Shown: positions 10,201-22,328 of the stretch, one piece after another | How positions within the stretch are numbered: the first letter of the stretch is position 1 | Layout of the letters: every line of letters begins with the position of its first letter | Source of the DNA: Cladophialophora immunda | Taxonomy: Eukaryota; Ascomycota; Eurotiomycetes; Chaetothyriales; Herpotrichiellaceae | DNA: 64,000 nt | Reading direction: 5' to 3' | Assembly (NCBI RefSeq): GCF_000835495.1 | Contig: NW_015622541.1 | Coordinates: forward strand, 8,166,861 to 8,230,860 | Notes under the pieces: model-generated | Told to the model about the DNA's origin: nothing | What the model saw: the letters and a program-made list of their open reading frames with translations, nothing else | Databases searched by the model: none | Made by a program: the position numbers and the translations under genes

Positions 10201-11889
10201 AAGCGACCAGACCAATATGGTCTTGGGCATACCTACGCCCAAATAACTACATAGACGCAGTGACCGATAACGATAATGGATCAAACCAGCGACTTGGTTC
10301 ACTGATTGAGGTTCATATTTCGGTAAAAGGACCTGATTCGCCTGGGCGAAGTTGCCGGCGGGGCTCGTCGGACTTCGTTGTACTCTTGTGCCATTCCCCT
10401 TTCCAGGTGACCAAGTAGTATAGGTTATCGCAAATGCAGGTGACAATTTATATAGCTGTCAAGGCTCACCCCCTACAAAGAGGAATAGGCATTTCTACCG
10501 AGAGCCGGCCGGGATTTGGAGTGTGAAGCTACACAATTTCAAATATGCCGGATGGCTAGAGCTTAGTTTGCCCGCATTACCCTGATTACAAGGCAAGCTC
10601 TGTTGCTGAACTAAATATTTCGAGTCCATTTCGCTCCGCTGATTTGACACTGCCGTGCCTCTCCTAGTAGCCACAACGATAGGATTGAAGGTCTCGTCCT
10701 TTGACGTCTGGAAAAAACCGAACATTTACATTTAAGGCGACACATTGCTTTCGCCTTCTTCGCTGCGAGCTCGGATAAATCGTATTTGTTGTTGTTACCG
10801 GCAGCAATCATAGTAGGTACTTACAAGGACACTCGTACTCTCCTCATTCTCAAAAAATTCAACTCCAAATCTCCACATATTCAATCATCAAAGGAAGTGA
10901 AATAGAAATGGCAATCATAATGCACGTCCAAAAAAAAAAGCGGGCCGTGGAAGTATATATAAGATGTTTAAATGGAAGAAGCCACTGAGGGTGGCGTAAA
11001 TAGCGCCGGCGGAAGCGGCTGCCTGAATACGAGCAGACTTTAGTGTATTTGTTGGGTGCTATTCGAGCGAAAACGTAGCCGCCTAAAGGGTCGAGTCCGA
11101 TAAGAGTAATTGAACATTGGCCATTGGCACTATCCCCGGTGGTTTCGTTTACGGCTACTATCCCCAAAGGGGAGAGCGTGTTATAGTGACTGTTACAATC
11201 GTGAAAAATTTTGAGCCTTGTGGCCTGCAAAAGAAGGGTGCGAGGAAACCATTAGGGACTCCATTGAGCGAATGAATCAATTCAACTATCATAGAGACTA
11301 ATACATTCACCTACTAATAATTAAGGCGCTCCATTCGACGATCCACGCTATTATCAACATAAGAGAATGGCTGGGTAGTGCGGCTTCTGCTCTTTCCAGC
11401 GGTGAAAATCACGTGATTGGCGTGCGGAAGATCAAGTACTCCCCTCACCAATTATCTGCGGAGGAAGCTATCACCCATTTCTAAGGAAGGTAATCGGACC
11501 AATTTGGATTAGGTTCGATGACGCTTTCCGCAACGGTTCGGGTTTTATTTCCTAGATAAGAAAGTATCTGTGGTTCTTTCACCTCTTCGTGCACGTCAAT
11601 TGCCTTTGTCGTGATGCGATCATGCGTATAATTATCCTTATGGAAAAGACGCGTAGTTTACACAAGTTCTTTCCAAGTTCGGAAATAGTGAGAGATCATC
11701 ACTGACCCAATCATCTACTATTTACACATACTGTGGAAGCTATAAAGACGGACCATCTAACAGCGAATAGCCCACTTTGTTTTTGCTCAGTGACTGAGCT
11801 GAAGCAGGCTAATTAACTACAACAGTTTCACCAAGTGGACTTTCGACCCTATCAGCTCAATCCCCCCGAAATAGTAGCTATTCTACATC
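10201..11889. other. Intergenic region before the cupin gene
   Basis: Minus-strand frames at 10096-10446, 10495-10811 and 10859-11230 are open but have no domain I recognise, and they overlap in more than one frame. Part of 10200-10450 may be debris of the MFS N-terminus. A TATAAAG tract at 11741 lies 150 bases before the cupin ATG. Confidence 0.4.
11741..11747 (+). promoter_or_regulatory. TATA box of the cupin gene
   Basis: TATAAAG sits 149 bases upstream of the ATG at 11890, a usual distance in filamentous fungi. Support is from position and sequence only. Confidence 0.45.
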
Positions 11890-12354
11890 ATGGCAGCCAC
11901 TACAGACAAAAAACGCTCTATACAGCCTGTCGTTTTGAGTAAGCAGGATATTGACTCATTGCCAGTCTTGGGCTTTCCAGAGCCAGGACGAATATTTGGG
12001 GGATTTCAAAATATATTCGCCAACGAAACGACCCCTACAAACGAACTTACCTTTGGGATTGCGAGATTTCCAGCACGGACTAGCCACCAGACAGCATTCG
12101 AAGCTCTACACAGACACAAACCAGCAGAGTTTTATCATATTCTTTCGGGTCATATGGTTATAATACTAGAAGGTATCCGTCATAGGGTCACCACCGGACA
12201 CGCGATATATATCCCGGGCGATGCTGAGCATGGATTCTGCAACCCAAGTACTGAAGAGGATTTGGTGTTCTCCTGGGGTTTCGCTACAGACGGTTTCAGT
12301 AATATCGAATACAAATGGTCTGAAAAGCAGCCTGACTGGTCAAAGGTGGAATAG
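11890..12354 (+). CDS. Single-domain cupin protein
   Basis: This is an intronless 154-residue frame. Both conserved cupin motifs are complete. Motif 1 is HRHKPAEFYHILSG (about residues 77-90), with the two His and the Glu that bind metal. Motif 2 is GHAIYIPGDAEHGFCN (about residues 103-118), with the third metal His. All four metal ligands are present, so an active metal-binding beta-barrel is expected. There is no signal peptide, which suggests a cytosolic protein. Small cupins occur in many fungal secondary-metabolism clusters as isomerases, cyclases or oxygenases, but the reaction cannot be told from sequence. Whether it belongs to the peptide cluster is uncertain because a decayed transporter and 1.7 kb of intergenic DNA lie between. 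Confidence 0.85.
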   Translation: MAATTDKKRSIQPVVLSKQDIDSLPVLGFPEPGRIFGGFQNIFANETTPTNELTFGIARFPARTSHQTAFEALHRHKPAEFYHILSGHMVIILEGIRHRVTTGHAIYIPGDAEHGFCNPSTEEDLVFSWGFATDGFSNIEYKWSEKQPDWSKVE

Positions 12355-12893
12355 GAGGATACTCAGGGTAATTAACGGTGATTATTGGAGTGCTTCAACT
12401 TGAGGACAAGCGTGCACTGAACTAGTTTTGTTATAACAAGTCGTCCGAGAGAAGTAGCTGGTACAAGGTTGGGAAGCATCAGCTTATGGAAGCGAAAACC
12501 TACGAGTGGAATGCCTGTTGTAGTTAACCATCTCTATAAAGCGGCTGGCTGCTATCCAATGAGAAATATACACGCAGACACTGAGAGAGAAGAAATATCA
12601 ATCTGACCAAAATAGGTTGATTTATTAAGGAGTGACTACCTATACGGTCCAAGGATAAAGAATGTAAAGCCCCCCATGCATCCACCCTCGATCTGTTATC
12701 AAAGAATAGCAGACTCTCCAAAAGATTTCCGGACACTTCTCATTGAGATCTTTCCAGAGCACTTTTACTCTTCACAACCCTTCAACGCATGACTTCCACA
12801 ACTCTTCAGCTCACGTCTCTGATCACGATTCTTCTCCATCTTTGTCTTGATCTGCTCGAGGCTCGGGGAGGATCCGTGAAATTTTGTCCGTGT
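12355..12893. other. Convergent intergenic region, cupin to hydrophobin
   Basis: No supported gene. A 70-codon minus frame (12524-12736) shows no domain. The region should contain the 3' ends of the two convergent genes. Confidence 0.45.
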
Positions 12894-13338
12894 TCAGAGC
12901 GCGATGGGGGTGCACTGGACGTTGACAAGTCCCTACTGATGTTAGCTGGTGTATTAAAGTATGAGTAAATACTTACGGTTTGGTCGCCCGTGCAGCAAGC
13001 GGCTTGGTTGTCACCGCAGGCTTGTTGAAGAGGGACCTGCACGCCGAGGACTATAACAACGACATTAGAACAACGTCTATCCGTCTTGACGGGTGATGGA
13101 ACTGACCATTGACGGGAATGGGGCTGCAGCTGCCTCCGAGAACGTCATTCAGGGTGCCGCTGAGGATGCCGGAATCGTCGCCGCTGGAAGTGCTGGTGTT
13201 GCAGCAGGAGATGACTTGTCCGTTGCCGCACTGATTGCTAGCTTCCTCGACGGTCAAGTCACTGTCGCTGCGAGCCTTGACCGGAACGCCAGCGAAAACG
13301 CCAGTGGCGGCGAGAGTGATGAGAAGAAGAGTATACAT
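12894..13338 (-). CDS. Class I hydrophobin
   Basis: Three exons (13107-13338, 12977-13050, 12894-12932) encode about 114 residues; introns at 13051-13106 and 12933-12976 are GT-AG and phase-compatible. A signal peptide (MYTLLLITLAATGVFAG) is followed by the eight-cysteine hydrophobin pattern: C, CC (GQVISCCN), C (GGSC), C (QQAC), CC (AACCTG) and a final C in VQCTPIAL. The gaps C3-C4 of 24 and C7-C8 of 11 residues exceed class II spacing and fit class I. The four disulfides would hold a small secreted amphipathic protein that coats spores, hyphae or interfaces. The gene is complete, of ordinary composition, and is the last intact gene before the repeat-rich chromosome end. A TATA-like element lies about 130 bases upstream. 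Confidence 0.93.
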
Positions 13339-13468
13339 GATGATCTGGAAGGACGAAATGAGTGTGATCTTTTCGAAGAAAAATTGGAAGTGAATGGCAA
13401 AGGTAAGCTGGTTTGATGAAGGCTGAAGATGATGAAGATTTTGGGAAAAACTTGGGAAGAGACATGAT

Positions 13469-13477
13469 TATTTATAC
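13469..13477 (-). promoter_or_regulatory. TATA-like element of the hydrophobin gene
   Basis: On the minus strand the sequence reads GTATAAATA, about 135 bases before the ATG at 13338. This fits a strong core promoter, common for hydrophobins; inferred from position. Confidence 0.45.
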
Positions 13478-15954
13478 GTCTCGGGCGGCTTAGATAGTAT
13501 CACATCTGGAAATTGTGCTCCCCTTTCGCCATGGATGGTATTCAGCCAAATCGAAGAGCTTGGGATCGGCAGGGGCCTCAGAAGGGACATTTGGCTGTGG
13601 CTTGAACCTTCGGTAGCTGATATGATGTGTTTGAAGCAACTGTGACAGCAACATATTATGTACGCATCTCCGAAACCCTACATAAAGCTTGACGGTGATT
13701 AACAGCCATCGCATCTCGCAATCCCATAGACCGCCATTCCCGGGGAAATCGGTCCGGGTTTCAATCTCCGGAATATGCAGAATCCTGGAGGGAAGACCTC
13801 CAAGAAGTGGTAAGTGGATAGCTATAGTGTGAGTGGAGCGGTAATCCCTCTACTACAGCGAATGAGCCACATGAACCGCTTCGTGGGCCATTGACGGGAG
13901 CACTCTCGGAGACAAGCCTACGATCTACGGAAGTTCGAGGGGCGCCAGGTCCATCTTGCGCATTGCAATTTTAAACCCAACTGGCCAGGGGTAATTACCA
14001 TATTATATGGGCGGTCGGAATTAAGCAGAAGTTTTGGAGACATACTTAACGCCTGATGTAGGGTCAATCTCATAGATGCATACCACAAAGATTTCACCAG
14101 ACCCTTTCACTTAGTCTTGAGGAGCATTTACAAGACCGTCTTAGTAGGAGAAGTATATCTGCATCTGTTGGTTGCGTCTCGACTCACGGGAAAGCGGCGT
14201 GAATGCTTGTATGGCTGGGGCCAAGCACTCGGACTTTAACTTCTGACTGCACAATGTCGGTGTGTCCAGGCATGATTTGGACTCCATTAACTAATGGGGA
14301 TCACAAATACTTTGGCATGTCTGCTGTGGACAGGAAAAGGAATTCCGTCGGCGATCAGGATTGCTTTCAGCTGAATGTCACATTAAGAACCCTGTCCTTG
14401 TGGGGATCGGATATAAGAGCCGTCAGGGCGCCACACTACAATATCCACCGGTAAGAAACTCTCTGATTGGTGTATGACGAGTGTATCCAATGAATTGTGG
14501 ACGCTGATGTCGACCCTGCTTCGGGTGAAATATTTTGAGAGGATCATCAAGTTCCGTTGGAGTGTTGGATGTAGTGTATCCATTCACCCTTACTGTGCGC
14601 GTACAAGGGGACATTTTCTCCTGACAAGTGTCCAAAGTATAGAAATGATAGGAAGTTACTCTATAATGATGAAGAATTGAAAACCTTTGAGGGTTAAGAC
14701 TGGATAGTCGCCAAGTACGGAGTTCTTTTTGGGTTATTCCAGGAGCACAGATCATCGGCCCATTCATCCGGCTGGCCCCACTATATTGAGTCGCCCACGT
14801 CAGATGCGCCATGTGGCGTGCTCTCAGATCCAGTCAAAGTCTAAAGCCCCAGCTTGGCTTGCACCCATCGCTCACCCCCCGACTAGGGTCTAAATGCCGG
14901 AGGTCCGCGCGGGGCTAATTTCGGTAGAACCCGACTCCCCCCAGCACCGACTTGTTTGCTCTGATTTCGATATAGGTGAACAAAGAATTTACACCGTCGA
15001 TCCGGCACCGCGAGTTTACGAAATACGTCCGATTCATCGTCCTTCGCATCCGAATGAGAGATTTGCTTGTCACAGTTGAAGATTTGCCGGCATAACGATA
15101 CTTCTTGTTATTGTGTCGACAGGTGGAGAAAAGACAAAGCACAACGAATTGGCACAGATAATGACAGGGGGACAACCCTGCGCGTAGACTTCCAGGCTGT
15201 ATGTTCAATTTATCGATTGTGTTTTGGTGGAAGGGGGTGGTGGCAAGTCTGTCCTCGTTCTGCTGGTGATCAAAGGGTTTGAGAAGATTCGCCGCTGAGT
15301 ATGTTGGTCTATAGTTGATGTCTGACACACCCACCGAGTCTTGAAGCCATCTTGGTTCGGTTTCGCAGGGAGCAAGAGGCGTCGAGTAGAAAGTATCCGG
15401 ACAAAGTAGCCGGTAAGCCCTTGTCCAATTGCATCTGACTAGTTCGCAATGCCGATCGAGCCTCAGCGCCTAGAGAGCCATTTCACACATAAATCGTACT
15501 CAGCTGAGCCTGAGTCTAAAATATCCACCTTTGCTCCCGAAGTGGACCTTCATAGCCACCACCATATCCACCATCTTTCAAGCCAGAAAGGTCGAATAGG
15601 ACCAGAACTGGCATTTGGCGAAACACAGTAGGGCATTTTCCCGACTGGGGTTTCGGCCCGGAAAAGGACCCTGACCACATATTTGGTGCACTCACAAACC
15701 GATCAGCTTCGTCAATACAGAGATACACATAGGCAAGATCGGCCTACGCACCTATCTCTATACTTATCCCCGACCGGGATATAGATGATACCCCCCTGAT
15801 CTCGCCGGAGTTGCGGTGAGCCGGGTGAGCTATCCGCTATGTCTCACCTATTGTGAAGGGGGAAGACGCCGGCCGCCCTACGTCTACTTCCTCTCCTATA
15901 TAAACACCTCAGTCCCTTCGACCAGAGCTACTTCTTTCATCCTCATCAATAGTC
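13478..15954. other. Gene-poor transition zone
   Basis: About 2.5 kb with normal base composition but no supported gene. Frames such as 14423-14812 (minus) and 15516-15728 (minus) have no domain. From about 15780 the sequence resembles promoter or repeat DNA, with CTATATAAACACC near 15894-15906 just before an inverted repeat. It marks the passage from single-copy DNA to the mutated repeat block. Confidence 0.4.
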
Positions 15955-16470
15955 GCTTATTCCTATCTTATATGTCTTTTGTGAAAACGATCTGATTCTA
16001 CCAACCCTTGATCTTCAATCAAAACCAAGCCCTCCTAACCGCTCTGATACATTCAAAAATACGCTTCGCAATTGTCTTTACTAGTCTGTTTAGGGCTATA
16101 CCTCTACTTTAGCTTCTTCCTCTAGCTGGGGGGGTAAGTTCTACGCCTAAATGATGAACTTTCGCGGTACATACTAACTTTAGACCTAGTCTCTTCCAAC
16201 ACGGCCTTCATCTCGTTAGAGCGGTTAAGGACTGACTTGCCCGGGCTCCCACTCCTCAGCTCAACTTTTCTAACTAGAGGAAGAAGCTAAGGTAGAAATG
16301 GCAATAAAAAGGCTAGGGGGACGAATACGCAGCGCATTTGAATGTATTAGGCCGGTTAGGAGGGCTTAGTTTTGGTTGAAGATCAAGGGTTACTAGAATT
16401 AGATCGTTTATACAAAAGACTAATGTAAGTATAAGATAGAAAAAGTGACTATAGCTATTGCATTACTATT
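15955..16470. repeat. Long imperfect inverted repeat, arms about 180 bp
   Basis: The arm at about 15955-16130 and the reverse complement of about 16268-16470 match over most of their length, for example CCCTTGATCTTCAA and AAGCCCTCCTAACCG. Most mismatches are C/T or G/A transitions, as RIP would give. A 137-bp spacer lies between. It may be a foldback element, a MITE, or two inverted partial copies of one repeat. It sits at the border of the RIP-mutated block. Confidence 0.72.
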
Positions 16471-16755
16471 GAGAAAGATAAATGGGAGAAAAACCCTCCA
16501 CAGTACCTCTAGAGTAGTTCTCACTACCTACAATTGTATCTACTGTAACGGGAAAGGTTTGAAGGAGATCTGAGGTGCTGTTAGGGATCCCTTATCAGAG
16601 CTACTTCCCGCGTAACCTAAACTTAGTTAGGCTCCTCAGTCATAGATCCTTTATTATATAAGCTAGGCCTAGTAGGTGTAAGGTATAAGTAGTTAAGTAA
16701 CTAAAGAATAGTATAGTAAAGTAAGTATCATAAATTAGCTATAAGAGAGTATAAC

Positions 16756-17171
16756 TGTGAGGGTTTGGAAAGAGTTCTGTAACTAGCTAGCCAACCTAGT
16801 AATAAGGAGGACAAATCTAAGGAGAGAGAAGGAAGGAATGGCTATCCTTCCTTTCTCCTTATATCCTCTAACGCACCGTAAGGAGGTAACTATTGTCCTC
16901 ACCTCCTTACTCCTTTCCTTACGTACTTATTCTAGCTCCTTACCTTCCCTTACGTACTTATTCTAACTCCTTACCTTCCCTTACGTATAGTATCTTAGCT
17001 ATTAGGACTTTATATCTCTTACACTATATGCGTCTTGACTAATCAGGAGGCAGCATTTCGCCTATACATTATATAGGTAAATCTTAACTAATTAGGAGGT
17101 AGTATTTTCTAGCGTTAGTCTTAGCGCTAGTTCGCTAGAACTAAGCCTTCTCCTAAGTTTAACCCATCACA
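16756..17171 (-). repeat. 3' LTR of the Ty3/gypsy element
   Basis: It matches 21913-22328 over its full 416 bp, with differences that are almost all transitions. Both start TGT and end ACA on either strand. It contains an internal tandem duplication of a 26-base CTTACGTACTTATTCTA-type unit (about 16917-16985). Confidence 0.9.
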
Positions 17172-17190
17172 TCACCCCTCCCTCCTTCTA
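17172..17190 (-). other. Polypurine tract of the Ty3/gypsy element
   Basis: On the minus strand GAAGGAGGGAGGGGTGA directly abuts the 3' LTR. This is the expected place for the plus-strand primer and fixes the orientation of the element. Confidence 0.78.
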
Positions 17191-17249
17191 TACTTACCTA
17201 GGAAGCCTTATACGTGTCTAGCGCGGCGGAGTCTTATAGCGCGTTAGCC

Positions 17250-20200
17250 GGTTCCTACGTTAGTTCGGCGTATCTAGTCTATTTCACTAGATATTACTTC
17301 TAGGATCCTCTTCCTCTTTGTACGACCCTATCTTCTAGGATCGCCTCCACCTCATATTCTTCATCGTCTCTGACTATTATTAGCGTAGGCTAGTTATCGT
17401 CCGTTCTCTATAAGTTAAGAGAGTCTATTAAGGCCGTACGAAGGAGGTCTAAGTAGAAGATATTATGAATGCCCGGTAGGGTATTTAGGCGGTAGCTATA
17501 AGATCCTACTACCTCTATAACGGTATACTTCGCATTCTTCTAGTTTAGTTTCTTACTAGTACGCGTTATTTATACGTTTCTTAAGTTAAGCTATACCTTA
17601 TCGCTAACTTAGAATTACGGTGCCTATTATTACGTTTAATTCGTTCTCTCCTCCTACTCCTACTACGCGATAGTTATTAAAGACTACGCTTATTCTCTCG
17701 CCTCTTAGAGTTACCGTACGATAAAGTCTACTTATTATATAGGTTCTTAAGGAGTCTCCACCGTATAGGGGGGTTCTTATATCTAAAGTAGCTCGACGTA
17801 ATATCTATATAGTAAGAAGAACGGGGCTTACTCCTATAGAGTATACGTCACGATTATTAATTACTAGTTCCACTATAGGTAGGAGTTCTACCTAGTCGTC
17901 CTATTTTCCATTTATAAACGTACGAAGGTACGTTTCGACCGTTTAGTTTATTCGCTTAGTAAATCCGTCTATCTCTAGGTAGTAAGCTATAGATAGTCAC
18001 TATATAATACCTAAGAGTTAATAGATCCTTTTTCATAGTATACTCACGAATTAGGGGCCGCGATCTAATATAATTACCGATAATAGTCTATATTACCGAT
18101 AGAACGTCTATAGGAAGACTCCTACTATATCTTTTAACTTAATTATACGTAACGGTTTAAGTAAGACTCCTTTCCCTAATCGATCTATAATAACTATTAG
18201 ATTCGTATAGCCCTAACTTTCTAGGAGTTCCGTAATGAAATCGACTAATACTTCCTTCTATAGTCGATTAGGGATTAGGAGAGGCTTTAGGAACCTCTAT
18301 TTCTATTCCTTCTAGGCCTTTATCCGTCTATAGACGTCGTAGTTCCGTATAAACCTTCGAATATCTTATAGTATATTTAGCTAGAAGAACTACCTTATTA
18401 TTAAGGTCGCCGTCTCTTCTCGACCTAAGTAACTAATAACCTTCGAGTTATATACCTATTGAATAATTACTATATAGAGAGCCTCTAATTCCGGTACCTA
18501 GCGCCGTCCCCGAAATAGTAGTTACTCTTCCTCGTTAAGGGTATATTCTATAATTAATACTTTTAGACCTAGGTTAGAGAGGAATATATAGGTCTCTCTT
18601 TATATAGACTTAATAGCTTCCTAATATATCTAGTTATTCTATTAAGTTAATCTCTATTATTCTTTAATTAACGGTCCTTCTATCGATATTATATTTACTT
18701 ATAGCGCCTTAGATCCCGTTCCATCTAGTATCTCTAGCTTAATAAGGCGCGCTATACGATACTAAAGTCTTTTATCCTCTTAGTCCTAAGATATATCCTA
18801 CTCTCTCCGGGAGAGGGCGTCTACTTAAATATTTTACCTTCCGAAGATATATAAGATCGTAAAGTTATACCTTAATAGGATAAGGGACTAATATATTTAT
18901 CTCTTAGTGAGTTTTCGTACGGATATAAAGTATTTAAGGTTCTTATAGTTAGACTAAATCTTAAATTTCTTAATACTCTATAGTTCAGTATCCTATTTCT
19001 TTAGGCATTATATAATAGCGAGTATTTCCTTATTGTAGATCTTATAGTTACATTCGGCCGGGTAATTCTTCTTTAAGAAGAAGATATAGGGGCGTATAAC
19101 TCCCTCGTTATTAACTTAGAAGAGCGTCCCCCTAATACACTATTTTAATGCGTTAACTTCTATAATAGTCTCTCTCTTATAGTCAAATAGGATTAATATT
19201 AGAGCCGTCGTAAATATCCTTTTTAGTTATATAAAGGCTTAGTCCGCCTCTATTATCTATTAAAATATTATATCCTTCCGTATGAGAGTTATAATAGGAA
19301 GTATAATCTTAGAGAAGTCTTATATAAACTTCCTATAGAAGTTCGTAAATCTAATAAAGCTTTATACTTCCTTTATTAATTTAGGGGCTTTCTAGTCGAG
19401 GATTACCTTTATCTTCTCTAGATCTATTTATACGCCTTTCTCTACTTTAATAATAAACCCTAGGTATTTCGTTAACTTAACCTTAAATTCGCACTTATTA
19501 ATATTAATCCATAGTCCTACCTTACGTAAGCGTTTAAGGACCTTCCGGATATAACTCTGATACTCTTCTAATAACCTATATAAATAGATTAGGATATTAT
19601 TAATATAGGCTAAGTAGAAGACATTAAGGTAGTCGCGTAAGGTCTAATTAATATATTTCTAGAATGTACTAGGCGCGTTCGCTAATCTAAAAGGGGTAAT
19701 AAGCTATTTATATAGTCTATATCTTATACGGAATACTATCTTCTATTCGTCTCCTTCTATAATGCGAATCTAGTAGAATACCGCGATAATATTAAGCTTT
19801 ATATACTATTTAGCTTATCTAATATTCCGTAGTATTTCGTAGATTAATAATAGAGAGTACCGATCCTTCCTTATAATCTTATTTAATCCGTAATAGTCTA
19901 TATAGAATCATAGTCCTCCCCCTAGCTTTCGTACGAAGAGGACGGGCGCTACCGCTAGCGAGTTACTCACCTAGATAAACTCCTTATTAAGTAGCTCTAT
20001 AAGTATCTTCTGTAGAATAAGTAGTTCTTTTCTTAATATACTATATAACGGGCTCTAAGGTACCTTAGGGGTTCTCCTATCGTCCTATATAAGGTCTATC
20101 GTATAGTCTACCCTCTTCCCTTAGAGCGATAGTAGTTTATCCGCTATTATCCTATTAAATACGTTAAGGAAGGGGTGTAAGTATTCTAATAACTTCGTAC

Positions 20201-21900
20201 GGGAGTCTATTATCTTTTTAACCGTTAGAGCTTTATTAATATTAGCTAGACTAGTAGCGAACACTTATATACCCTTCTACTTATATTATCGTCGCGTAAG
20301 TAGAGAGAAAGCTACCGCGCTTATAAGGCTATAGTTAATCTTTAGGGGGGTCGCCTTTGATTCGTTTTATATACGTATCCTCTATAGTTCTAGATATAGA
20401 TAGGACTCCTTTAGGTAAAGTTATATATTATTCCGTTTTATCTAAGGAAGTCCTAATATAATATCGTACGAGACTAAACTCGGGATAATATATAGAAAGG
20501 TAGTTTCCTTATATCTATTAATATCGATCTCTAATTTAGTCACTTCTAAGATTAATAAGTTCGTTAATTTATTAAATTCTATAATAGGTTAAGAGGGAAT
20601 CTATATACGCTAAAGATTCTATTGAGAAGTAAAATAAGTATTAATAAGATCGTATAATAAATATCTAGAATCTATAAGTATAGATATAGAATACTCTTTA
20701 TTTACTATTAAAGGTACTAAGAAAGGTAACTTATCTATTAAGTCTCGAAATCCTCGCTAGACTTCCTAAATCTTCGTACGCTCCTAACGGCGACTTTTAT
20801 TAGGAGCTACTCGTTTTTTAGATCCTCTTCACCCTCTTCTTCTATAGTTATAACTATAGTTACTATATATCCTACTTAAGGACGCATTACTAGAAGTAGG
20901 GAGTATTAGCGTATAAAGTGTTCTCCTAATCTATATTAAAGATAGCGTCCTACTTCCTTTCGCTTATCTAATATTTCCTTAGATATCTATTGAGTACACT
21001 ATATACGTATAACGGCCGTAGTAGTAGCGTCTAACGGCTCCTACTCTATTATATCTTCCGCTAAGGTAACCTTAATCGGCGTTAACGAGCCCTTTATCGT
21101 ATGGGGCTTATCCTATCCCTTCTTTCATTAGAGGTTCTCTAGGTTAGTACTAATAGTATAAAGTAACGTATAGTACTCCTTATAGGACCTAGGGATAGAG
21201 GTTACTATAATTATATTCTATAGCTTATATAATAGATAGTTAGCTAGGAAGGTCTTCTTAACCTAGTTATCCTAGCTAAGACCGCTAGCGTCTAGTATTA
21301 TACGATTGAATTCAGCGAGGAACGTACTAAATGTCTTTATCCCTTATTATATAAAGCTAAGTTTCTAAGATACTCGCTTAGTAGCTTCGTAGTCTTTATA
21401 CGCTACCTATAGTTACGTAAAAAGACCTTAAACCGTTATCTAGTCTATTAAAGTGACTATATCTACCTAGGCGCTAACTTACGTAAGGGCTTCTCCTCGT
21501 AGTCTACTATATATATACTAAAATCGTACGATCTTAGTATCCTTATCCTTATCGATACTAAGCTTCGCCTTTACCTACGTAAGCTATAGTTAAAATTCTA
21601 TCCGCTTTCCGCTAAACTTAGGGAGTTTAGGGAGTTTCTAATGTTTCTAATCTGATAATTCGCATATAGCTATTAGTTCTCGTACGTTACTATTCTCCTA
21701 TAATATTAACTTAGGAGTAGAGGTACTCCCACTATTCTACTAGTTCTAGAGTAGCTACTCTAGACCTTCTATTCACTAGTTCTATATCTGAACTATCTAA
21801 TATAACTACGCTATCTACTCCGGGGGTAGAGTTAGACCTAATATAGATAATGAATCCATTTCTATTATCGATATATACGGAGGAGGTACGAGAAATAGGA
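17250..21900 (-). pseudogene. Gag-Pol polyprotein relic of the Ty3/gypsy element
   Basis: Conceptual minus-strand translation gives, in order, YDIILGLP near 20435-20475 (the DIILGxPWL motif after the protease), the reverse-transcriptase active site at 19590-19609 reading YINNILIY instead of YIDD, and integrase LDRGPNS near 18043-18072 (family SDRGPQF). Both catalytic Asp of the YxDD box have become Asn by G-to-A change, so the enzyme cannot work. Stops are mostly TAG/TAA where Gln or Trp would be expected. The gag part, 20800-21900, is too mutated to identify motifs. Confidence 0.85.
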
Positions 21901-21912
21901 GATTTATCCTAA

Positions 21913-22328
21913 TGTAAGGGTTTAGAAAGAGTTCTATAACTAGCTAATTAACCTAGTAATAAGGAGGATAAATCTAAGGAGAGAGAAGGAAGGAATAGCT
22001 ATCCTTCCTTTCTCCTTATATCCTCTAACGCGCCGTAAGGAGGTAACTATTATCCTCACCTTCTTACTCCTTTCCTTACGTACTTATTCTAGCTCCTTAC
22101 CTTCCCTTACGTACTTATTCTAACTCCTTACCTTCCCTTACGTACGATATCTTAGCTATTAGGACTTTATATCCCTTATACCGTATGCGTCTTAACTAAT
22201 TAGGAGGTAGTATTTCGCCTATATATTATATAGGTAAATCTTGACTAATTAGGAGGTAGTATTTCCTGACATTAGTCTTAGCGCTGGTTCGCCAGAACTG
22301 AGCCTTCTCCTGGGTTCAACCCATCACA
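21913..22328 (-). repeat. 5' LTR of the Ty3/gypsy element
   Basis: Full-length partner of 16756-17171. Its outer end (about 22250-22328) keeps more TpG and CpA than the other LTR, so the two LTRs were not mutated to the same extent. Confidence 0.9.

Larger units (their letters stand above)
16756..22328 (-). mobile_element. Ty3/gypsy LTR retrotransposon, complete but RIP-inactivated
   Basis: Two direct 416-bp LTRs flank about 4.7 kb of internal sequence. On the minus strand the order is 5' LTR (21913-22328), protease-side motif, reverse transcriptase, integrase, a polypurine tract and 3' LTR (16756-17171). Integrase downstream of reverse transcriptase is Ty3/gypsy order. Every domain is broken by stops and transitions. 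The total length of 5.57 kb is typical. I do not see a clear target-site duplication: the five bases before and after the element differ. Confidence 0.87.

Noticed and set aside
16756..22328. Target-site duplication around the LTR element
   Set aside because: The five bases before 16756 (ATAAC) and after 22328 (CCCTA) do not match. RIP or recombination may have removed it, so none is claimed.
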